A DNA stretch of 64,000 nucleotides from Shewanella sp. MTB7 (GTDB lineage Bacteria > Pseudomonadota > Gammaproteobacteria > Enterobacterales > Shewanellaceae): assembly GCF_027571385.1 (NCBI RefSeq), contig NZ_CP085636.1, forward strand, positions 2,976,001 through 3,040,000, written 5' to 3'. The translations under genes were made by a program, and so were the position numbers. Numbering within the stretch: position 1 is the stretch's first letter; the number at the start of each line of letters is the position of its first letter. Shown here one piece after another: positions 19,110-27,491 of this stretch. A model generated the notes under the pieces. That model did not search any database. It saw only the letters and a list, made by a program, of their open reading frames with translations, and was not told where the DNA came from.

Positions 19110-20330
19110 TTGAAGATAATCAGTGCAGACAATGCAAAAACTTTATTGCTAAGCTTATGTTTCTCCACTCTACTTTATACTGGAATCTCCTTCGCAGTGT
19201 CTGATAAGGTTGAGTTAATCGAGATAAAAATCAGTTATTTAAAGTTGAGTGTACATCAAGCGCCTGCACTGTCTAATGTTATTGAACAAGCCCAAGACAG
19301 CGGTTTTCAGGGAGCACGACTGGCGATTAATGATTCAAACACCACTGGTAAGTTTTTAAAGCAGAAGTTTGTACTTAATTACCATGACTTCAATGTGACG
19401 AAAGACCTCATGTCGCAGATGTCATCCGATTTTAAAGCTGGGCATCAGCTTTTTATCGTCGATGTTCCAATGAATACCCTGATAGAGATAGACCGTTGGG
19501 CTGCAGCAAGGCAAGTGTTGATATTTAATATCAACGAGTCATCAGATCGGCTCAGGTACCAAACTTGCTTAGCTTCCGTGTTACATACCAGTCCCAGTGA
19601 TGCGATGAGATCCGATGCAATAGCTCAGTGGCTGCTTAGCCGGCGCTTGAATAAGGTGCTGCTAGTCAGTGGGTTACGAGATGAAGATATAGCATTAACG
19701 GATTCATTTAAGCGTTCAGCTAAACGTTTTGGTTTAAACATTGTGGCGGAAAAGAGTTGGAGTTTTAATACTGATCTTAGACGAAGTGCGCAGCAGGAAG
19801 TCCCTTTGTTTACCCAAACTAGAGATGATTACGATGTTGTTTACGTTGCCGATAAATCAAAAGACTTTGCTGAATACTTGCCGTTTAATATTTATCTACC
19901 ACGACCCGTTGTCGGCTCAGCAGGATTGGAAGCATTATCTTGGCATTTTGTGATTGAGCAATGGGGCGCCGCTCAACTGCAAAACCGATTTAGAGCGTTA
20001 GCAAAACGCAACATGAATGAACTGGATTTTAGTGCTTACCTTGCTGTTAGGAGTATTGCACAAGCGGTTCATCAACAAAAAACAGCCGATCATTTAACAC
20101 TCATCGCCTTTATTCAATCTGGTGATTTTGAACTGGCGGCTTATAAAGGTAGAAAGTTGAGCTATCGACCTTGGAGTGGACAATTGAGAATGCCGATGGC
20201 CTTAGTTCAACCACACGGCCTAGTATCACTTTCCCCCCAAGTTGGTGTACTGCATCCGAACACTGAACTGGATACATTAGGCTTTGATATTCAAGAATCT
20301 CGTTGTACTTCACAGAAGGGGTCATTATGA
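19110..20330 (+). CDS. ABC transporter substrate-binding protein of the PQQ alcohol-oxidation system
   Basis: A 406-residue secreted type-1 periplasmic binding protein (LivJ-like fold). The TTG start follows TAGGAGCAG at a proper distance and opens a signal peptide (hydrophobic core at about 11-28); no ATG occurs nearby in frame. It resembles the binding proteins that recur beside PQQ dehydrogenases with a beta-propeller and ABC genes. Markers include WAAARQVLIFNINESSDRLR and QWLLSRRLNKVLLVSG. It overlaps the next gene by 4 bases. The ligand is unknown; toxic aldehydes, alcohols or a cofactor are all possible. Confidence 0.8.
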   Translation: MKIISADNAKTLLLSLCFSTLLYTGISFAVSDKVELIEIKISYLKLSVHQAPALSNVIEQAQDSGFQGARLAINDSNTTGKFLKQKFVLNYHDFNVTKDLMSQMSSDFKAGHQLFIVDVPMNTLIEIDRWAAARQVLIFNINESSDRLRYQTCLASVLHTSPSDAMRSDAIAQWLLSRRLNKVLLVSGLRDEDIALTDSFKRSAKRFGLNIVAEKSWSFNTDLRRSAQQEVPLFTQTRDDYDVVYVADKSKDFAEYLPFNIYLPRPVVGSAGLEALSWHFVIEQWGAAQLQNRFRALAKRNMNELDFSAYLAVRSIAQAVHQQKTADHLTLIAFIQSGDFELAAYKGRKLSYRPWSGQLRMPMALVQPHGLVSLSPQVGVLHPNTELDTLGFDIQESRCTSQKGSL

Positions 20331-21310
20331 CATCACCGAATCGGTTATTTATACTCTTTGTCTTGGGCATTAATTTTGTTCCTTTGATGTCAAATGGTAC
20401 TGAATATGCCTATGTTACCAATGAAAAAGATGATGATATCTCTGTGGTTGATATGTCTAATTTGAAGGTGATTAAACGGATCTCAGTCGGTCAAAGACCA
20501 AGGGGAATTATATTTAATCATGATCAAACCTTGGCTTATATCTGTGCCAGTGACTCAGATACGATTCAGATCTTAGACTTAGCGACAGAGGCGATAATAG
20601 GTGAGTTACCGTCAGGGGAAGACCCTGAAACTATTGCTCTTCATCCAGATGGGAAAACCATCTATACCTCCAATGAAGATGATGCACTGCTTACGGTGAT
20701 CGATATTGAATCTCGCTCTGTCAAAACCCAGATAGATGTGGGGGTTGAACCAGAAGGTTTAGCGGTGAGTCCAGATGGGCAAATCGTCGTGGTGACGTCG
20801 GAAACCACCAATATGGTCCATTGGATCGACACTGAAACTTATGAGAACTTTGATAATACCTTAGTGGCTGCCAGACCAAGATCAGCTATGTTTTCAACAG
20901 ACGGTAAACAACTTTGGGTCAGTTCAGAGATTGGTGGTGAAGTGGTGGTGATTGATGTCAGTATAAGAAAGATAATCAAAACATTCACCTTTGAGATTAA
21001 TGGGATCCACAATGATCGGGTACAACCCGTAGGAATAGTGTTGAGTGAAGATGGCCAGTTTGCCTTTGTCGCGCTAGGACCCGCCAATCATGTTGCTGTG
21101 ATAGACAGAAAAACCTTAACCATCGAAGAGTATCTGCTAGTGGGCAGGCGAGTTTGGCAATTGGGCTTTAACCAAGACCAAAGCCTATTATTGACGACCA
21201 ATGGCGTCAGTGGCGATGTCTCGGTGATTGACGTTAATAGAATGAAAGTCACTAAATCGATAAAAGTGGGCAGATACCCATGGGGAGTGGCGATTAAGGA
21301 TGTTCAATGA
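20327..21310 (+). CDS. Secreted YVTN beta-propeller protein of the PQQ-linked ABC operon
   Basis: A 327-residue secreted protein starting at the ATG at 20327, preceded by AAGGGG and overlapping the previous stop by 4 bases; an in-frame TTG 24 bases earlier lacks a site. After a signal peptide, about seven repeats of a YVTN-type blade appear (for example AYVTNEKDDDISVVDMSN, IAIYTSNEDDALLTVIDIES-like units, FVALGPANHVAVIDRKT). This beta-propeller type is a known companion of PQQ alcohol-dehydrogenase ABC clusters. It may scaffold or bind the transporter's cargo, but no biochemical role is established. It overlaps the ATPase gene by 4 bases. Confidence 0.82.
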   Translation: MTSPNRLFILFVLGINFVPLMSNGTEYAYVTNEKDDDISVVDMSNLKVIKRISVGQRPRGIIFNHDQTLAYICASDSDTIQILDLATEAIIGELPSGEDPETIALHPDGKTIYTSNEDDALLTVIDIESRSVKTQIDVGVEPEGLAVSPDGQIVVVTSETTNMVHWIDTETYENFDNTLVAARPRSAMFSTDGKQLWVSSEIGGEVVVIDVSIRKIIKTFTFEINGIHNDRVQPVGIVLSEDGQFAFVALGPANHVAVIDRKTLTIEEYLLVGRRVWQLGFNQDQSLLLTTNGVSGDVSVIDVNRMKVTKSIKVGRYPWGVAIKDVQ

Positions 21311-22035
21311 GTATTTGGGTGGAAAACCTCTCCTACTCTTATGGGCGTAAGCAAGTCCTTAATGAGTTAAGCTTCTCGCTAACAGCAGGATTTAATGTAC
21401 TACTGGGGCCAAATGGTGCAGGCAAGAGTACACTGTTTTCATTGCTGACAGGCCTATTTGAAACTGGGCATGGTCAGATTAAAATTTGTAATTTTGATCT
21501 GATTGAACAAAAAAGATCAATGCTCAGGCTCATGGGCGTTGTGTTTCAACAAAGTACCTTAGATTTGGATCTGTCTGTTAAGCAAAACCTGCTCTATCAC
21601 GCATCATTACACGGTATTTCACCTGTTTTAGCCCTTAAAAATATAAAACCTATTCTTGAACAATTACACTTGTCTGAGCGCTTAAATGATCGCGTTAGGC
21701 AACTCAATGGCGGCCATCGCCGCAGACTCGAGATAGCCCGGGCTTTGATACACCAACCTAAGGTGATATTGCTCGATGAGCCTACCGTGGGATTAGATAC
21801 CAGCAGTCGACGATTGATTATCGAACATGTGAGAGCATTGGCTCATGAGCTGGGGATCTGTATTTTGTGGGCTACCCATTTGATGGACGAAGTAAGCAGT
21901 GATGATGTGCTTATCCTATTAGACAAAGGACAGGTTAGGGCACAGGGGCATTGTAATCGTCTTTGCGATGATAATGACACTAAAAATGTATTGGAGCTCT
22001 ACCATAAGCTAACCAGCAATAGGGAGTTGATGTGA
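21307..22035 (+). CDS. ABC transporter ATP-binding protein
   Basis: A 242-residue ABC ATPase. Walker A is GPNGAGKST (about residue 35), the Q loop is VVFQQSTLD, the signature is LNGGHRRRLEIARAL (degenerate from LSGGQ: the serine is Asn), and Walker B is VILLDEPTVGLD, followed by the H loop in WATHLMDEV. It pairs with the permease encoded next (4-base overlap) in a DrrA/NodI-like exporter arrangement. Together with the binding protein and propeller it belongs to the PQQ-associated ABC system. Direction of transport is not proven; the permease type suggests export. Confidence 0.93.
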   Translation: MSIWVENLSYSYGRKQVLNELSFSLTAGFNVLLGPNGAGKSTLFSLLTGLFETGHGQIKICNFDLIEQKRSMLRLMGVVFQQSTLDLDLSVKQNLLYHASLHGISPVLALKNIKPILEQLHLSERLNDRVRQLNGGHRRRLEIARALIHQPKVILLDEPTVGLDTSSRRLIIEHVRALAHELGICILWATHLMDEVSSDDVLILLDKGQVRAQGHCNRLCDDNDTKNVLELYHKLTSNRELM

Positions 22036-22820
22036 ATATTCAACAATACCAGTATTGTTTCTCCGGCGTTGTTAAGCGAGAGTTTTTACGTTTCTTACAG
22101 CAGCGCACACGTTTACTTAGTGCCTTGATTCGACCTCTACTTTGGCTGGTGGTCTTTGCAGCAGGTTTTCGTGCAGCCTTAGGGGTGTCGATTATGGAAC
22201 CTTACGGCACCTACATCACTTATCAGCAATATATCACCCCAGGTTTATGTTGCATGATAGTACTGTTTAATGGCATGCAAAGTTCGCTTTCTATGGTGTA
22301 TGACCGAGAAATGGGCAGTATGAAGCTGCTTTTGATGAGCCCTTTCCCTCGCCCTTTTCTGTTGATGTGTAAACTTATCGCTACTGCTATTCTCTCATTA
22401 ATTCAGGTATATATCTTCTTGATTCTTGCTCAATTTGTGGATGTTGAAACACCATTTTTAGGTTACCTCACCGCAGTTCCAGCCATCTTTCTGATCGCCT
22501 TTTTTCTGGGGGCGTTAGGTCTACTTTTATCTAATTTGATAAAACAGTTAGAGAATTTTGCAGGTGTCATGAACTTTGTGATTTTCCCGATGTTTTTTCT
22601 TTCTAGTGCATTATACCCACTTTGGAAAATGAAAGAGGCAAGCCTCTGGTTATACTGGCTTTGTGAATATAATCCATTCAGTTATTGTGTGGAGTTATTA
22701 AGATTTGCCTTGTATCAGCAGTTGAATCTCGAAGCCTTTATGGTGGTCTTGATGACGACAATTGCCGTATCGGTACTAGCTATGTTTAGCTTTGTGCCCA
22801 AACGGGAAAGTAGGCGATAA
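22032..22820 (+). CDS. ABC-2 type permease of the PQQ-linked transporter
   Basis: A 262-residue integral membrane protein with about six hydrophobic helices, starting at a GTG that overlaps the ATPase gene by 4 bases. The pattern (FLQQRTRLLSALIRPLLWLV near the N terminus, MVYDREMGSMKLLLMSP, ALGLLLSNLIKQLENFAGVM, FFLSSALYPLWKM) is typical of ABC-2 exporters such as NodJ/DrrB. Homologues occur with PQQ ethanol and phenylethanol oxidation genes (PedC-like). Cargo is unknown. Confidence 0.9.
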   Translation: MNIQQYQYCFSGVVKREFLRFLQQRTRLLSALIRPLLWLVVFAAGFRAALGVSIMEPYGTYITYQQYITPGLCCMIVLFNGMQSSLSMVYDREMGSMKLLLMSPFPRPFLLMCKLIATAILSLIQVYIFLILAQFVDVETPFLGYLTAVPAIFLIAFFLGALGLLLSNLIKQLENFAGVMNFVIFPMFFLSSALYPLWKMKEASLWLYWLCEYNPFSYCVELLRFALYQQLNLEAFMVVLMTTIAVSVLAMFSFVPKRESRR

Positions 22821-22821
22821 T

Positions 22822-23799
22822 TTGAATACTCTTTATCCGGACATTGAACCATACACTCACTACTACTTATCGATGTCGGCCAAAAAGGGAACGGTAGTAC
22901 ATCAACTTTACGTAGAAGAGTGTGGTAACCCACAAGGGCTGCCGGTTATTTTTCTGCACGGTGGTCCAGGCTCTGGTTGCCGCGCATCCCACCGCTGTTT
23001 TTTTAATCCTAAGTTATATCGAATCATTCTGTTTGACCAACGGGGTTGTGGTCGTTCACGCCCATATTGGGACTTAGAGAGTAATACAACCGCTTATCTT
23101 GTCGATGATATAGAGCAGATAAGAGTTACATTGGCCATCGACAGTTGGGTGGTGTTTGGTGGCTCTTGGGGATCAACCTTAGGGTTGGTTTATGCGCAGC
23201 ATTATCCAGAGCGGGTGATGATGATGATTCTACGTGGGATTTTTCTCGCAAGGCAGCATGATATTGATTGGGTTTATTCAAGTTCTGGTGCTGCGAGGAT
23301 ATTCCCTGAAGCCTGGGAATTACTCATGTCTGTGCTTACCCCCTTAGAGCAGCGAACACCACTGAAGAGTCTATATCATCATCTAGTCGGGGATAATGAA
23401 TTTCGCCGCGCACAAGTGCAGCAGGCTTTTAATCAATGGGAGCAGCAGATAGTCACGTTAAGGGAGCTTAACTATCAAATCTCAGAGTTAGTTGATGTTG
23501 AGCCCTGCAACGATGCCGCAGCCATGCTCCAGCTACATTACTGCCTTAATCTATGTTTTATCGCTCACCAACCCATTTTAGCGAATATCGATAGCATTCG
23601 GGAAATTCCAACTCACATTGTTCATGGACGTTATGACATGGTTTGCCCGGTAGAACAAGCTTGGGAACTTGCAGAGGTTTGGCCTGAAGCAAGTCTCACT
23701 ATCTTGCCCCTAGCGGGCCATGCCGCAGGGGAGTTAACTATGGTAGATACCTTAGTGGGTTTAACCGATAAAGTCGCTGCTGAGCTATGTTCACACTAG
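22822..23799 (+). CDS. Prolyl iminopeptidase-like alpha/beta hydrolase
   Basis: A 325-residue hydrolase of the S33 proline iminopeptidase family. The start is taken as the TTG at 22822, one base after the permease stop, because family members begin NTLYPDIEPY; the frame remains open back to 22792 but would overlap the permease. Motifs are the oxyanion HGGPGSG, DQRGCGRS, and nucleophile elbow GGSWGS (S115), with the acid in GRYDMVCP and histidine in LAGHAAGE. Usual role: release of N-terminal proline from peptides. Its presence as the last gene of this operon is unusual and may be coincidental. Confidence 0.85.
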   Translation: MNTLYPDIEPYTHYYLSMSAKKGTVVHQLYVEECGNPQGLPVIFLHGGPGSGCRASHRCFFNPKLYRIILFDQRGCGRSRPYWDLESNTTAYLVDDIEQIRVTLAIDSWVVFGGSWGSTLGLVYAQHYPERVMMMILRGIFLARQHDIDWVYSSSGAARIFPEAWELLMSVLTPLEQRTPLKSLYHHLVGDNEFRRAQVQQAFNQWEQQIVTLRELNYQISELVDVEPCNDAAAMLQLHYCLNLCFIAHQPILANIDSIREIPTHIVHGRYDMVCPVEQAWELAEVWPEASLTILPLAGHAAGELTMVDTLVGLTDKVAAELCSH

Positions 23800-23844
23800 T
23801 TGTACCGATTAGTTAGTTAATTTGGTTATATTTGATATGGGCAT

Positions 23845-23880
23845 AAAAAAGCGCTACTCATATGATGAGTAGCGCTTTTT
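23845..23880. terminator. Bidirectional terminator between convergent operons
   Basis: A long near-perfect stem (AAAAAGCGCTACTCAT / ATGAGTAGCGCTTTTT) with a 3-base loop, flanked by A and T runs that serve both strands. It lies between the hydrolase (+) and the TonB receptor (-). Confidence 0.9.
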
Positions 23881-23924
23881 AGCTTGTATATAATTTAAGT
23901 TAACTCACATCAAGTATGTAAGGC

Positions 23925-26900
23925 TTAGAACTTGAACTCTGCTCCGGCGTAGGCGAAACGTCCTTTACCGCCACCATAGTTACTGTCGAAGTTACCTCTT
24001 CCACCTATGGCCATAAATGGACCTTTATCGTCGAAGATATTGTTCACACCGCCAAATAAGCGAAGTTCACCATCATTAGATAGATCTAACGTATAGGAGA
24101 CCGATAGATTGTGAGTGATGTAAGAGGGCAGGTTGTAGAATGAATCATCTAACGTCTCAGGCTCAAGTACACACTTATCATTTTTTTCTGCACAATACTT
24201 ATCATTTTTCTCCATTGCTTTAGCCCAATCATCATATACTGTACGGCTAGCGACAACGGCACTCTTAAAACGAGTGCTCCAACGAACGCGCCAAGCATCA
24301 TCGTAATACCACGAAAGTGAAGCTGTTGCCTTATCTTCAAAGATATCTTGTGAAAGATCACCTTCGTAGTTTTTTGTTGAAGGCCCATCAGGGCTCTGAA
24401 CCGTTTTTTCATAGTTGAATACATGGGTCCAGTCTGCTTTGAACTTTAGCGAACCGTATTCATTCAGTTCATATCTGTATTCTGCTGCAAAATCAAAACC
24501 ATTGGTTTTGATCTCATCGACATTATACACACGCTGATAAATGGTATTTATTTGTCCATCTGCATCACGTTGGATATCGTTACAGAAAGTATTATCATCA
24601 CCAAACTCCAGAGATGAGTCATAACAATATTCGATTATATCTTCGTTGGAGAAAGAGGAGATAGCATCTTTGATTGAGATATCGTAATAATCGATAGCAA
24701 TCCGCAAGCCTTCAGCAAATTGAGGCGCTAAGGTAATACCTAATGTGTAGGTATTGGCAGTTTCCTCTATTAAATCTGGGTTACCAACGTTAGGTGAATA
24801 ACCGCTGTTGTCATCTTCAAACTCACTACCATCGGCGATAATGGTTGCAATACTTGTTTCTAAACGGCATTTATCATGGCCATCATCCGTGGAGGTGAGA
24901 GTGGTTCCTTCACAGATATCATCAAAACTATCGTAGTCACCGCGTGGTGGTGAAAGTAGTTCGGTAATGCTTGGTGCACGTTGAGCTCTTGCCCAATTAC
25001 CACGTATTGCATAACCTTCTACCGGCTCCCAGACGATGCCGGTTTTATAACTCTGAATGAGCCCTGTACCAGACCAGCTGTAATCGGCCAGTCGTGCAGA
25101 GATTTCAGCTGTCAGACTCTTAGCACCGGTGACATCTTTAAGTAGTGGGAAGGCGGCTTCACCAAAAACTTCATAAACGCTAACATCGCCAGAGAAAGTC
25201 GGTACATAGTTGAATGAAACGCCTCCTAATGGCACATTGGTTTCAACACTTTGCTGATCTTTACGGTATTCAAAACCAAAGGCTGTTGCAACTGGGCCTG
25301 CTGGCATCTCAAATAGATCGCCTGCAATAAAACCAAGTACTGTGGTCTGCTGTACCTCTGTCGATATGGTTGGGGTGGCACGGATATAATCGGCAGCTTC
25401 TGGTGTAATAGATCCTTCACCAAACAGGTTAATGGGCACACAGCCAGCAGCACGTGCATCGGCATCGGCGCACTGAATGGTGCCATCATCTAGCGTTTCT
25501 GCGTTTAGAGCTTGGGTGACATTTGCTACATAGAGTTCATTGTAACGGGTCTGTTCTTGGGTGAACTTGCCGTAACCAACTGAGACATCCCAATCCCAAT
25601 TGCCATCAAACATGGTGCCTTGTAGTCCTGCCCATGAACGTATGGTTTTACGGGTGTTATCATTAATGATATTGCCAACTTCATCGAAACCTCTATCCCA
25701 TTTTACCCCTTTGCTGCTGGCTTGATCATAGATCTCTTGCGGCATATAGGGATTATTTTTAGGTATACGCCCAACACCAATTTGACTGCTTTCACCTGTA
25801 ATAGGATCTACAACAACAATCCCATCAAATTCATCTTCGCTCTCTGGGGATTTCTGATTTATTGAACGGTTTTGGCTATACTGAACTTGGAAATAGCTCT
25901 GGATATCATCGGTTAACTCAAAATCGACTTTGATTGCAGCAGATATGGCCTCATCGGGGACTTTTAACATTACAAATTGATTAAAATCGCGGCCATACTT
26001 CTCTTCATACCAATCATTGCGGAGACCATTTGAGTCATACCAAAAACCGCCACTTTCTCCGTCGTCTGGTTTGTAGCTGGTGTCTTCATCGAAGACGCCG
26101 CCAGCAATGGAGTCGCTTAGATTACGCCAGTCAGCTTGCGTTATCCCCTTCATACAAACGCCTTTACTTGAGGTACTTTCCACTGTGGTCATAGCATTAC
26201 ACATTTTAGTTGTGTTGTATTTCCAGGATTCTTGTTGCTGTGCACGATCACGATCCCAGTAGGAAAGACCATATTGCTTATCATAAGTAGAGCTGAAGAA
26301 CAGGTAGCCACGGTCATCAGCAAAGTCTGCACCGTAATCTAAATCTAAAGTGAACTCTTTAGCCCCACCATCGGTGCTTTCACCGCCACGAGCCTTAAAA
26401 GAAAAGCCCTCTTTATCCTGTTGAGTGATGATGTTCACTACACCAGCAATGGCATCTGAACCATAAGCGGCAGATGCACCACCAGTGATAACTTCAACTC
26501 GATCAACCATACCTGAAGGAATGGTTGAAAGGCTGACATAGTTACCTGAATAGCTGTTAGAGACGACTCGACGGCCATCAATTAAGGTTAAAGTTCGGTT
26601 AGTACCTAATTCACGGAGGTCTATCGTCGATAAACCGGTATTTTGGACACTGGATTGTGAGTTGCTATTACTGCTACCTTCAGAAATTTGTGGCAGTTCT
26701 TCTATTAGGATTTCGGCTAGTGAGCTGAGTCCTGAATCTTCAATAGAGTCTCGACCTAACACTGCGAGTGGTGTGGTGATGCTAAAGCTGTCACGACGAA
26801 GCCGTGAACCAGTAACGGTGATTTTCTCTTGAATGCCTAGCTCTTTCGTTTCATCTGTTGCTGCAGCTTCCAGTGCGGGCTTTTTAATCTCTTTTTCATC

Positions 26901-26984
26901 AGCAGCGTAGGCCTGTGGAACTAAGCTTAATGCACTCCCCATAATAGCTGTTTGTATTGCTATGGTGATCAGTTTTTTGTTCAT
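23925..26984 (-). CDS. TonB-dependent outer-membrane receptor
   Basis: A 1019-residue outer-membrane receptor. The start at 26984 is chosen for its AAGGATGGAG site and signal peptide (cleavage near AYA-AD, residue ~27); the frame is open 59 codons upstream without these. The TonB box region/plug begins ITVTGSRLRRDSF, with plug motifs VLGRDSIEDSG, LRELGTNRTLTLIDGRR and VDRVEVITGGASAAYGSDAIAGVVNII. The barrel ends in EFKF. Loops contain five cysteine pairs (for example CADADARAAGC, CEGTTLTSTDDGHDKC) and many Asp/Glu clusters. Ligand unknown; proximity to a predicted lanthanide enzyme makes a metal-chelate or PQQ receptor possible, but sugar or peptide uptake is equally compatible with the family. 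Confidence 0.93.
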   Translation of the reverse strand: MNKKLITIAIQTAIMGSALSLVPQAYAADEKEIKKPALEAAATDETKELGIQEKITVTGSRLRRDSFSITTPLAVLGRDSIEDSGLSSLAEILIEELPQISEGSSNSNSQSSVQNTGLSTIDLRELGTNRTLTLIDGRRVVSNSYSGNYVSLSTIPSGMVDRVEVITGGASAAYGSDAIAGVVNIITQQDKEGFSFKARGGESTDGGAKEFTLDLDYGADFADDRGYLFFSSTYDKQYGLSYWDRDRAQQQESWKYNTTKMCNAMTTVESTSSKGVCMKGITQADWRNLSDSIAGGVFDEDTSYKPDDGESGGFWYDSNGLRNDWYEEKYGRDFNQFVMLKVPDEAISAAIKVDFELTDDIQSYFQVQYSQNRSINQKSPESEDEFDGIVVVDPITGESSQIGVGRIPKNNPYMPQEIYDQASSKGVKWDRGFDEVGNIINDNTRKTIRSWAGLQGTMFDGNWDWDVSVGYGKFTQEQTRYNELYVANVTQALNAETLDDGTIQCADADARAAGCVPINLFGEGSITPEAADYIRATPTISTEVQQTTVLGFIAGDLFEMPAGPVATAFGFEYRKDQQSVETNVPLGGVSFNYVPTFSGDVSVYEVFGEAAFPLLKDVTGAKSLTAEISARLADYSWSGTGLIQSYKTGIVWEPVEGYAIRGNWARAQRAPSITELLSPPRGDYDSFDDICEGTTLTSTDDGHDKCRLETSIATIIADGSEFEDDNSGYSPNVGNPDLIEETANTYTLGITLAPQFAEGLRIAIDYYDISIKDAISSFSNEDIIEYCYDSSLEFGDDNTFCNDIQRDADGQINTIYQRVYNVDEIKTNGFDFAAEYRYELNEYGSLKFKADWTHVFNYEKTVQSPDGPSTKNYEGDLSQDIFEDKATASLSWYYDDAWRVRWSTRFKSAVVASRTVYDDWAKAMEKNDKYCAEKNDKCVLEPETLDDSFYNLPSYITHNLSVSYTLDLSNDGELRLFGGVNNIFDDKGPFMAIGGRGNFDSNYGGGKGRFAYAGAEFKF

Positions 26985-27284
26985 CTCTCCATCCTTATAT
27001 TTTTTGTTATTTGTATGTCTGCCAAACTTTCGTCTCTTCTTAATGCATATAAAGATGCATATGGACGACTTTAAACTGTTGGGCAGTAATCCCCGGAATA
27101 AACAATCACTCAACTCTGTGTTTACAAACAGATAAGGTGTTGCAGATAAAGTTAGAATCAACTAGATACGCAATTACTTATTGGGCGTAACAGTATGCTA
27201 ACAATTGGGTTTGTATAGTCAAATATAGGTTCTTGTGTAAGTCATTGATGTTAAACGGGTAGATATTAAATAGATGTAAAAATG

Positions 27285-27308
27285 AGGTAAAACCGAGTGG
27301 TTTTACCT
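27285..27308. repeat. Perfect 10-bp palindromic hairpin upstream of TonB receptor
   Basis: AGGTAAAACC, a GAGT loop, then GGTTTTACCT. On the minus strand it is followed by CATTTTTAC, so it could terminate or attenuate minus-strand transcription, or be an operator about 300 bases before the receptor start. Confidence 0.55.
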
Positions 27309-27392
27309 AATATAAAAACACGGTTCAGGTGAACTTTTAGTTAACGTTATGTGCGAATAGGTGATTGTACAGATCGACTTAGAGCAAGAAAG

Positions 27393-27435
27393 ATAAAAAT
27401 AACCATCCCAGATAAACAATTTATTTGGAATGGTT
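27393..27435 (-). terminator. Terminator of the yfbR-dGTPase unit
   Basis: Minus-strand stem of about 16 bp with one mismatch (AACCATTCCAAATAAA / TTTATCTGGGATGGTT) followed by ATTTTTATC, about 57 bases after the dGTPase-like stop codon. Confidence 0.75.
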
Positions 27436-27491
27436 AGAGAATTGTGGCTGCAGTTTTAAGCGAATATATTGCATAAGTAGACCGTTGAAGC

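Larger units (their letters stand above)
26985..27491 (-). other. Gap upstream of TonB receptor
   Basis: A 507-base AT-rich gap with no supported gene. It contains the terminator of the dGTPase/yfbR unit (27393-27435), a separate perfect hairpin at 27285-27308, and presumably the receptor's promoter and a leader of unknown length. I see no tRNA or riboswitch fold I recognise. Confidence 0.5.
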
